Shown piece by piece: positions 1-6,650 of a stretch of 10,767 bases of DNA. The notes under the pieces were generated by a model. The model saw only the letters and a program-made list of their open reading frames with translations. It searched no databases and was not told the origin of the DNA. Numbering within the stretch: the stretch's first letter is position 1; each line of letters starts with the position of its first letter. Source of the stretch: Faecalibacterium prausnitzii (GTDB lineage: Bacteria > Bacillota > Clostridia > Oscillospirales > Ruminococcaceae); the NCBI GenBank assembly GCA_002313795.1, contig DCCL01000210.1, positions 1-10,767 on the forward strand. Direction: 5' to 3'. A program made the translations under genes and the position numbers.

Positions 1-443
1 TCCTGCACCGTCATGCCGAAGCCGACATCCTTCATACCCATCTCGCGGAGCTTTTTCAGGGTGGTATAGCCGCGGTTATAGCCGTCCGGCAGGCCTCGGA
101 TCTCGTTGTTGGTCTGTTCCAGACCCTCGATGGAGATGCGGATGCCAATATCGGGGAACTCCTTGCACAGGTCGATGATGCGGTCGGTGAAGAAACCGTT
201 GGTGGAGATGACGATGCGGTCCGACTTTTTCCGCAGCTCCCGCACGATCTCTTTCAGGTCGGTGCGGATGAAGGGCTCGCCGCCGGTGATGTTGGTGAAG
301 TACATGGGCGGCAGTTTCCGGATGGTGTCCAGGCTGATTTCTTCCTCCGGCTTGGAGGGGGCCTTATAGCGGTTGCACATGGTGCAGCGCGCGTTGCAGC
401 GATAGGTGACGATGACGGTTCCGTTCAGTTTTTTTGTTGCCAT
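1..443 (-). CDS. Radical SAM enzyme, N-terminal part (3' end outside window)
   Basis: This is the N-terminal 147 residues of a radical SAM protein; the gene continues past position 1. The [4Fe-4S]-binding CX3CX2C motif is complete at C16, C20 and C23 (context YRCNARCTMC). It is followed by a GGEP motif near residue 55 and an ISIEGL segment near residue 105, as in the MoaA/PqqE/SPASM group. Such enzymes reductively cleave S-adenosylmethionine to start radical chemistry; the substrate cannot be told from this part. The ATG at 443 is preceded by GAGGAG and AAGGA. It lies 19 bp after the stop of the GT4 gene on the same strand, so it is probably the last visible gene of the polysaccharide operon. 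The cut-off C-terminus would show whether a SPASM or Twitch domain with extra Fe-S clusters is present. Family assignment is firm; function is unknown. Confidence 0.9.
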   Translation of the reverse strand, partial: MATKKLNGTVIVTYRCNARCTMCNRYKAPSKPEEEISLDTIRKLPPMYFTNITGGEPFIRTDLKEIVRELRKKSDRIVISTNGFFTDRIIDLCKEFPDIGIRISIEGLEQTNNEIRGLPDGYNRGYTTLKKLREMGMKDVGFGMTVQ

Positions 444-462
444 GATTCCTTACTCTCCTCTG

Positions 463-1662
463 TTATCCACGGTACAGGTGCATCAGTTTTTCCGCGTATT
501 CCTCTACGGTATCGAACCGGGTATCCGCGCAGGCTCTGGTGTAGGTGTCCAGCGTTTTACGGTCGTTCCAGAGCGCTTTTATTTTCCGGGTCAGCTCTTC
601 GGCATTCCCGCTCTCGAACAGCTCACCGTTCTTTCCTGCATCGATGAGCTCCGGGATGCCGCCGATGTCTGCACCCAGCACCGGCGTGCCGTACATCAGC
701 GACTCCATCACCGAGAAGGGGCAGTTCTCGTACCACTCGGATGGATAGACACTGAACCTCGCCTGTGCGATAAGTTTCTGCAGTGCTTCACCAGACTGGA
801 ACCCCACGTTTTTCAGGTTGGGGATGCCCTCAAGCTCCCCTTCCAGCGGGCCGCCGCCCGCTGCCACAAATGAAATTTCCGGCAGCGCCTTGCAGGCTTT
901 CAGGAAGGTATCGATCCCCTTTTCCTTTGCATAGCGGCCAAAGTAGAGCACATAGTCCTGTTTTTCCACGGCCGGTGCTTTTTTTGTGGAAAGAAAATTG
1001 TGCATGGCCACCGTCTTCTCCCGCAGGATGGGACTTGTGTCCAGCTTCTTCTTCATAAACTCGGAACAACAGATGATGGCGTCCAGTCTGGCATAGACCT
1101 TTTTCCAGCGCCAGAACTCCGCCTCGGCAAAGCCGATGATGCTCTTGGCTGTGGAGCCATGAATGCATTTATGCCTGATGCAGGAACCCAGATGCCCCTG
1201 CAGGCAGTCCTCGCAGATCTTGCCATCCATCCGGCAGCACATATGGTTGGGGCAGACCAGCTGGTAATCGTGGGCCGTATAGAGGATGCGGCAGGGGTGG
1301 CCGCTCTCCTTCCGCCACTTGTCCGCTTCCAGAATAACGCTGGGGGTGAGCTGATAATTGAAGTTGTTCAGATGGATGACGTCCGGCGCAAAATCGTCCA
1401 GCACCAGCCGCAGTTTCTGCCGGGCCTCGGAAGAATAGATAGTCTTGAGCGGGTAGGTCAGCTTGGCCAGCCTGCTTCCGCCGTGGAAATCCATGCTGCC
1501 GGTATAGGCATTGACCCGGTTGCCCACACAGCGGCCCTCATGCTCCATCCCGAAATACTGCACCTCATGCCCCATCTTTTCCAGCTGCTTTCCCAGCTCG
1601 AACATGTAGGTCTCAGAGCCGCCGTTGGGGTAGAGGAATTTGTTTACCATCAAGACTTTCAT
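463..1662 (-). CDS. GT4-family glycosyltransferase with cysteine cluster
   Basis: This 399-residue retaining glycosyltransferase has a GT-B fold and probably adds a sugar from a nucleotide-sugar donor to a lipid-linked polysaccharide repeat unit at the inner membrane face. The N-terminal acceptor domain begins MKVLMVNKFLYPNGGSE, the glycine-rich start typical of GT4. The donor-binding half has FGRYAKEKG (241-249) and the EX7E motif E312...E320, in SEWYENCPFSVMESLMYGTP, then GGIPELI (334-340). A cysteine cluster (C137, C142, C143, C150, C153, C161, C166) is inserted between the two halves and looks metal-binding; several GT4 relatives carry a similar insert. The ATG at 1662 overlaps the stop of the upstream gene in an ATGA arrangement, which implies translational coupling. 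AAGGGG sits 8 nt before the start. Sugar and linkage specificity cannot be read from the sequence. Confidence 0.92.
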   Translation of the reverse strand: MKVLMVNKFLYPNGGSETYMFELGKQLEKMGHEVQYFGMEHEGRCVGNRVNAYTGSMDFHGGSRLAKLTYPLKTIYSSEARQKLRLVLDDFAPDVIHLNNFNYQLTPSVILEADKWRKESGHPCRILYTAHDYQLVCPNHMCCRMDGKICEDCLQGHLGSCIRHKCIHGSTAKSIIGFAEAEFWRWKKVYARLDAIICCSEFMKKKLDTSPILREKTVAMHNFLSTKKAPAVEKQDYVLYFGRYAKEKGIDTFLKACKALPEISFVAAGGGPLEGELEGIPNLKNVGFQSGEALQKLIAQARFSVYPSEWYENCPFSVMESLMYGTPVLGADIGGIPELIDAGKNGELFESGNAEELTRKIKALWNDRKTLDTYTRACADTRFDTVEEYAEKLMHLYRG

Positions 1663-2579
1663 CTTGTTAGCCCCTTATACATCTTATTTATTTTTCTGGA
1701 AATACGTTTTTTCCAATAGTTCAGCTCAAATCTTTGCTCTTCTTTACGATTTTTCCTGCCGATATAACTCTTATTACTAGAAATCAGTCCAACAGCAAAA
1801 AGGTAAAAATGTTCTTTATCATATTCTTCAAACGTCAGTCTTCTTTTCTGGAAATGCGCATACAGTATTTCTCTGCGTTTTCCTTCTGTCGTACACACCC
1901 AAAGCTTGCCCTTTAACCATTCAAAATAAGTCGTTTGCGTTTGGTATTCCGGCATATTATGAGGTGACAGTCTTCCTTTTGAAACATCAATGTCTGCCAT
2001 GTCCACTTCATCATAATTTGGAATAGCATTTCTCTTTATAATTTCAGAAAATCCCCCGTCACCCCACTCATCAAAGCAGAACGAACCCTCATGTGTAAAA
2101 ACATATTTCCAGTCCAGCAAACCTTCATGGGGCAGCGTTCGATAAAGTGCATTTACCTCTGGTGTATTTCTGTAGAGCGTACAATGCCCCCGAGTATAAA
2201 TACGGTCGTAGCGATTCAGAACATCATCTGTGATGAACTTACGAATATCTCCCCAAATAAGGTCTACATCACAATAGCCCCAAAAGTCGTATTCCTTCAG
2301 ATACTCTGCAAACACCTCACCATATGTCGGCTTAAAATCACAAAATCTGTAAGGCTCATCTATCACAATGGGAAAGTCAAAATTGGATTGAAACTTTTTC
2401 CGAAGCTGTTCAAAATCAAGCGAAAAGTGTTTTACGTTCTTCGGCAACGGTTCGGAAATCGTCTCAGATGTAAAAATCAAAAAGTCCACCGATAGATTGT
2501 ATGCACAGCTTCGGAGCCATAGCTGAAAATAATTTGGAAGCTTACCCGACCAGGGGATTACAAATGCTATCTTTTTCAT
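1659..2579 (-). CDS. DUF6625-like putative glycosyltransferase
   Basis: This 306-residue soluble protein resembles the DUF6625 family, which I recall from bacterial polysaccharide loci; this is recognition by pattern, not by search. It starts MKKIAFVIPWSGKLPNYFQL and has a GYCDVDLIWGDIRKF segment (101-115) whose D104-V-D106 could be the nucleotide-sugar/metal DXD motif of a GT-A fold. A further conserved-looking block is YTRGHCTLYRNTPE (128-141). The C-terminus (about 275-306) is strongly basic and may sit at the membrane. I chose the ATG at 2579 because AAGGAGA lies exactly 6 nt upstream; the in-frame ATG at 2642 would add 21 residues lying inside the preceding gene. Its first 38 bp overlap the end of the Wzy-like gene, and its stop overlaps the GT4 start. 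Base composition is AT-rich compared with the genes on either side of this pair. Confidence 0.75.
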   Translation of the reverse strand: MKKIAFVIPWSGKLPNYFQLWLRSCAYNLSVDFLIFTSETISEPLPKNVKHFSLDFEQLRKKFQSNFDFPIVIDEPYRFCDFKPTYGEVFAEYLKEYDFWGYCDVDLIWGDIRKFITDDVLNRYDRIYTRGHCTLYRNTPEVNALYRTLPHEGLLDWKYVFTHEGSFCFDEWGDGGFSEIIKRNAIPNYDEVDMADIDVSKGRLSPHNMPEYQTQTTYFEWLKGKLWVCTTEGKRREILYAHFQKRRLTFEEYDKEHFYLFAVGLISSNKSYIGRKNRKEEQRFELNYWKKRISRKINKMYKGLTR

Positions 2580-3849
2580 GTGTGTTCTCCTTTTCAGGTT
2601 TATCGATATCCAGTGTTTTTGCCTTAGCCTCTTCTTCCTCAAAGCACCAGATCATCACTGCCATACGGTACAAAACATTGTTGGGAAAATAGAACGAAGT
2701 ATTATCTGTCAAAAAGGTAAAAAACACATAAAAATTCATAGCCATCAGGGAATAGGCCGGACGATCTGTATATCGTTCCTGCACCCGATGCACACGAAAT
2801 GCCAGCTCATAGAATATCCAAATCCACCAGCACCAAAATCCTTCCTCAATATAAAATTCCAGATAGACATTATGAACTGCATTTACCATAATAGCATCAT
2901 TTTGATGCTCTGTACCGTATGCATAAATAAACCGAACACCCTTTCCCAAATAGGTGGGGGCCAGCTTATAAAAATCCTCATAATAGCTAAACAGGACATC
3001 TCTGCTCATCAAATCGATGTCATGCTCTTCACAAAACTGAAAGAATGAATGGTTTTTAATGCTGATAAGATAAAGAAAAACTAGGACTCCTGTCGTTGCC
3101 GCCGCAATCGTTGTCAATGCTCTGAGATGCTTTGGCTTTAGTATGCACATTGCATAATATAAACCGATTGCTCCCGCCACTGCCGGAATGGCAATACGTT
3201 TAAACCCCAGCGTAAAAAAGAGCCAGCTTACTGTCAAGCAGAATACTTGTGTCTTCCAGTTCTTTTCCTTGTGTATGAGATAGTAAACGGCACAGACACC
3301 CCAGCCATAGACCATATCATGCAATTCCATCGCGTGCATGGCACCGCCCGTTTCATCCGCAAAAGTAACCAGCAGGCGGATATATTGTGCAATAAAATTG
3401 CCTACACCCTCTCCTGCAGCCACTTTTAAAGCAACCAAACCATTCGCCACCGTCATGCCCACGACTGTAAGGGTAAGGGTGTGCTTACCAAAAAGATAAA
3501 TGGCTCCGGACACAAACAGAAGATTCGTCATCATATAAATGATATTCTGGGAACCGCGCAGAATAAAGGCAAACGTCTGAAATTCCGAAATCCAGATGCC
3601 AACAGACCACATCCAGAACATCAGATAAGGAAAGAAAAATAACGCAAAGAACCTCACACAGAATTTTGCTCTGTCAAACAACGGATGAATAAAAAATGCT
3701 GCACATGCCCATCCAAAAATCAGCAGGTTCACTGCATATTTCACACTAACCGGAAGTTGATAACAGGCGCAGTAAAAGCTTACAAACATAAGCAATATAA
3801 ACATTCCTGTGCTTCCTGCCCTTATAATTTTACTTTCAAATACATCCAT
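2542..3849 (-). CDS. Wzy/O-antigen-ligase-like polysaccharide membrane protein
   Basis: This 435-residue protein has roughly ten hydrophobic segments spread from residue 15 to 400 and a charged cytoplasmic tail (405-435). It fits the O-antigen polymerase/ligase (Wzy/WaaL) class, which joins lipid-linked repeat units or transfers polymer on the outer face of the membrane. Supporting marks are GFKRIAIP (215-222), with the basic pair typical of these enzymes next to a transmembrane helix, and VHNVYLEFYIEEG (325-337), the His-Asn loop seen in many Wzy-like proteins. Wzy proteins are poorly conserved, so the call rests on topology, these motifs and context. The ATG at 3849 has only a distant AGGGA (12 nt away); the ATG of Met16, with GGAAG closer by, is an alternative start. 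It follows the phosphoesterase by 38 bp. Its end overlaps the next gene by 38 bp, and its AT-rich composition differs from the upstream genes. Confidence 0.82.
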   Translation of the reverse strand: MDVFESKIIRAGSTGMFILLMFVSFYCACYQLPVSVKYAVNLLIFGWACAAFFIHPLFDRAKFCVRFFALFFFPYLMFWMWSVGIWISEFQTFAFILRGSQNIIYMMTNLLFVSGAIYLFGKHTLTLTVVGMTVANGLVALKVAAGEGVGNFIAQYIRLLVTFADETGGAMHAMELHDMVYGWGVCAVYYLIHKEKNWKTQVFCLTVSWLFFTLGFKRIAIPAVAGAIGLYYAMCILKPKHLRALTTIAAATTGVLVFLYLISIKNHSFFQFCEEHDIDLMSRDVLFSYYEDFYKLAPTYLGKGVRFIYAYGTEHQNDAIMVNAVHNVYLEFYIEEGFWCWWIWIFYELAFRVHRVQERYTDRPAYSLMAMNFYVFFTFLTDNTSFYFPNNVLYRMAVMIWCFEEEEAKAKTLDIDKPEKENTHEKDSICNPLVG

Positions 3850-3887
3850 TCGCTCTGACTTTCCCTGTATTTATAGTATCCCTCTGC

Positions 3888-4751
3888 TCAGTTCACATCC
3901 ACGACCACCAGTTCTGGCTGGTTGAAGATACGGGGCCACGGCTCCGAATCGCCCAAGCCGCGGCTGATGACCACCTGAGAGCGGCCTATGGTGTTGACGC
4001 CGCTGGTGTATTTGGGCAGGAATCCCTGACTGGTAGACCACAGACCATGTCCGGCGATCCGCACCTGCCCACCGTGGACATGGCCGCTGAGAACAAGGTC
4101 AAATTTTTCATCCGCCAGTGAGGTATCCAGCACCTCGGGGCAGTGGCAGATGAGGATAGTACAGGTGTCGCTCAAATCATTCGTTTCTCCGTTCAGGGCA
4201 TCCGCCACCTCTTTCGAATTGCCACGCTCCAACTCGGTACGAGGCCATTCGAAGAAGCCGCCGATGCGCAGCTTGCTGCCCTTGATGGTCACATCCTCAT
4301 AGGTGCCGTCCATCCAGTGGACACCGGTAGCTGCGATGTCATCAAAGATGCTGTCGCAGCCGTTAGCATACCGCGCAGCCCACTCATGGTTGCCCGGAGC
4401 GTAATACACCGGTGCGATATCTACCAGCTGGCGCATCAGATCCAGCACAACACTATAATCCGGGTCTGTGTCGATGTTCATATCGCCCGCTACCACGATG
4501 AGATCCGGTTTCAGATTGCTTATCTTATGGACGAGGTCGGCATTCTTCTCCCCGTACTGACGCAGATGCAGGTCGGAAAGTTCAACGATGCGCAGATCGT
4601 CCACCGGTTTGTCCACTGCGACGCTGTAGAAAGTGGTAATAAAGTTTTTGTTCAGCTCCAGATTATACAGCAGGATGCCGCCCAGAATGAGGGCAATGAC
4701 CAGCACAAACAGAAGCAGCCTCCGCAGGAAATTCGGTAATTTTTTCAGCAT
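3888..4751 (-). CDS. Membrane-anchored calcineurin-like metallophosphoesterase
   Basis: This 287-residue protein has one N-terminal transmembrane segment (about 11-30, after the basic start MLKKLPNFLRR) followed by a catalytic domain. All metal-binding motifs of the calcineurin-like superfamily are present: SDLH (D60, H62), GD (D90), GNHE (N121, H122), CHCPE (H203) and GHVHGGQ (H224, H226). This is the YkuE/YaeI-type arrangement, with a two-metal centre that hydrolyses phosphomonoesters, diesters or pyrophosphates. With a short basic N-terminus the catalytic domain most likely faces outside. Position in the operon, 21 bp after the Wzz-GGDEF-like gene, suggests a role in polysaccharide assembly, for example on a lipid-linked pyrophosphate or a phosphate decoration. 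That is inference, since these enzymes also occur as unrelated passengers. The ATG at 4751 has a GGAGGGAG tract about 12 nt upstream. Confidence 0.9.
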   Translation of the reverse strand: MLKKLPNFLRRLLLFVLVIALILGGILLYNLELNKNFITTFYSVAVDKPVDDLRIVELSDLHLRQYGEKNADLVHKISNLKPDLIVVAGDMNIDTDPDYSVVLDLMRQLVDIAPVYYAPGNHEWAARYANGCDSIFDDIAATGVHWMDGTYEDVTIKGSKLRIGGFFEWPRTELERGNSKEVADALNGETNDLSDTCTILICHCPEVLDTSLADEKFDLVLSGHVHGGQVRIAGHGLWSTSQGFLPKYTSGVNTIGRSQVVISRGLGDSEPWPRIFNQPELVVVDVN

Positions 4752-4772
4752 AGTTCAGGGGTTCTCCCTCCA

Positions 4773-6620
4773 TCAGCTTTTTTCCACCAGCGGCGAAATG
4801 TCCGGATTTTTGGCATTCTTTTCGTCCTGATGTTTCTTCGCATCTGCGCAGCGGCGGATCGACAGCCGCAGCAGAGCACGGACTTCGTGCACGTCATCCT
4901 TGGTCGAGTTGGCAATGCCCACATAGACGCAGGGGCCAAACTTGGAAAATTCGGTCTTGGCCAACAGACTGCTCAGGCGGGCAATGCAGTTCTTGGCCAG
5001 ATCGAAACTGCAGTCTTCCAGCAGGATGATGAAATGGCCTGCACCGTTGTCGCCCGCAAAGCCCAGCGAACGGAAGATATACGCCAGCTGGTCGCCCAGC
5101 AGCCGCAGCGCCTTGTCGCCGTCGTTGCGGCTCATAGCGGAGAGATCCAGCTGGATATGGATGACGCTGAACTGGCCCTTCAGGCGGGCAGTGCTGTACC
5201 GTTCCACCATGGCATCGCACCGCTCGCGGTTGGGCAGACCGCTCTTCTTGTCCACGTAGAGATAGTAGTCCACGAAGTCGCCCAGACGGCCCAGGAAGAT
5301 GGCACAGAAGCAGCCCACAAAGAGGAAGAGCACCACGGACAGGGCGGCATAGAGTTTCAGGTTGAGCTTCTCTGCCACAATGATACTGTTCTTCATCTCA
5401 ATGTTGTCCGCACCGTTGACCTGATTGAATTCATCGACGGTCTCAAGGGCAAGGCTGTAGAGTTCTGTGAACTTCTGTACCAGCTCGTCGATGCGGGCGC
5501 TGGCCCACTGAGCCTCCGGGCTGTTCGGGTCGGTGTCAGCCGTCACACCCTCATAGACGTCCAAAATCTCCTGCGCCTGTCCCTGTGCAATGGTAGCATC
5601 CACCAGCTCGGAGTGGAGGTCCGCGTAGTTCTGGATGAGTTTATCGTAGGTCGTGGTGACATTGCCGGAAGGCTGGACATCCGTATCCCGCACCACATCG
5701 GTGATGATCTGGGTCTCGCCGCCGTCGGCGTTCTGGGTCGGAGAATAGATCGCTGCACCGTCCAGTGTTTTGTCACCGAACTGTTCGATAATGGCCTTGG
5801 CCTCCGCAATATTGTTGTTCAGACTGTCGATCTGGAGCTGATAGCGGAGGACGGTATTTTTCTCCGTATTGATGAGCATGGTGTGGTTCTGCACCAGCTT
5901 ATTTTTGATGATGTAGGCGTAGAGGTCATTCAGCGCATTCTCGGTCAGATACTCATATTCTGACACGAGGTCGGAAAAAGAGTATCCCGACTTCACACTA
6001 TAAAAGCCGTATTTCTCATCCGCTTTGTTCTGCAGGAATGACACGCTCTCGTTAGCGTTGTTCCGCAGGATCTCAACGCAGTCGATGTACTCATAGTTCT
6101 GCACAGAGACGTTGCTCGCGTTGTTGGGGAACAGAGTCGAGTCCACATGGGTCTCGCTGTAATACTGGAAATAGTTGGTCAGCACCGAGTCCAGAACTTT
6201 GCGGGCGTAATCGGTAGCGTCCTTACTGGCCACAGTGAAGGAGACCTGATAGATCGTCGGGTAATATTCATAGTCTTCACCGTCTGCAAGAGCCGTCTCT
6301 TTTTTGGTCTGTTCGTCCTCCGGGATGACCTCTTTCACCGAGATCTTGGAGCGGATGGATTCTGTACTGGCGGTCAGCCCCAGCTCCTCAATGGTCTTGT
6401 TGATGACGGAAGCCGAGGTGATCTCGGTAGGGTCTATCTTGGAGCCGTCCGCGTTCAGGCCCTGACTGGCATTGGCATTGGTATACTGGATGACCGCTGT
6501 CGCCGTGTAGGACTGCCGCGAAGAGATAAACTGATACACGCCGAAACAGCCCACAGCCATGATCAGCATGATAAGGAACCACCATTTTTTCAGGTAGCGC
6601 AGTAAATCAAAATTTTTCAT
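4773..6620 (-). CDS. Wzz-like chain-length protein fused to degenerate GGDEF-like domain
   Basis: This 615-residue protein has the layout of a polysaccharide co-polymerase: a short cytoplasmic N-terminus, TM1 at about 14-32, a large external domain with predicted helices (about 33-420), and TM2 at about 421-443. Such proteins set chain length and work with Wzy and the export machinery. After TM2, residues 448-595 form a second, cytoplasmic domain resembling GGDEF (diguanylate cyclase). It has KSGLPNRERCD (459-469) where GGDEF proteins have TGLPNRR, a LDLSAMSRNDGD segment (491-502), and NGAGHFIILLED (525-536) where the GGDEF signature should be. The signature reads GAGHF, so the catalytic Asp/Glu pair is lost and cyclase activity is unlikely; nucleotide binding or a structural role is possible. 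The ATG at 6620 has GAGG only 4 nt away. The gene lies 30 bp after the other Wzz-like gene and 21 bp before the phosphoesterase gene. Confidence 0.85.
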   Translation of the reverse strand: MKNFDLLRYLKKWWFLIMLIMAVGCFGVYQFISSRQSYTATAVIQYTNANASQGLNADGSKIDPTEITSASVINKTIEELGLTASTESIRSKISVKEVIPEDEQTKKETALADGEDYEYYPTIYQVSFTVASKDATDYARKVLDSVLTNYFQYYSETHVDSTLFPNNASNVSVQNYEYIDCVEILRNNANESVSFLQNKADEKYGFYSVKSGYSFSDLVSEYEYLTENALNDLYAYIIKNKLVQNHTMLINTEKNTVLRYQLQIDSLNNNIAEAKAIIEQFGDKTLDGAAIYSPTQNADGGETQIITDVVRDTDVQPSGNVTTTYDKLIQNYADLHSELVDATIAQGQAQEILDVYEGVTADTDPNSPEAQWASARIDELVQKFTELYSLALETVDEFNQVNGADNIEMKNSIIVAEKLNLKLYAALSVVLFLFVGCFCAIFLGRLGDFVDYYLYVDKKSGLPNRERCDAMVERYSTARLKGQFSVIHIQLDLSAMSRNDGDKALRLLGDQLAYIFRSLGFAGDNGAGHFIILLEDCSFDLAKNCIARLSSLLAKTEFSKFGPCVYVGIANSTKDDVHEVRALLRLSIRRCADAKKHQDEKNAKNPDISPLVEKS

Positions 6621-6650
6621 TCTTCCTCTGTCCTGTCCAAAAGACGGATG

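Noticed and set aside
1000..1719. 239-codon open frame on the plus strand
   Set aside because: It lies opposite the GT4 glycosyltransferase gene and is explained by the codon bias of that gene.
2580..2642. N-terminal extension of the DUF6625-like gene to the ATG at 2642
   Set aside because: The ATG at 2579 has a near-ideal AAGGAGA 6 nt upstream and starts with a normal family N-terminus; the extra 21 residues are basic and lie within the coding end of the Wzy-like gene.
4830..5963. 377-codon open frame on the plus strand
   Set aside because: It is antisense to the Wzz-GGDEF-like gene, whose domains and ribosome binding site are convincing, and it has no family features of its own.
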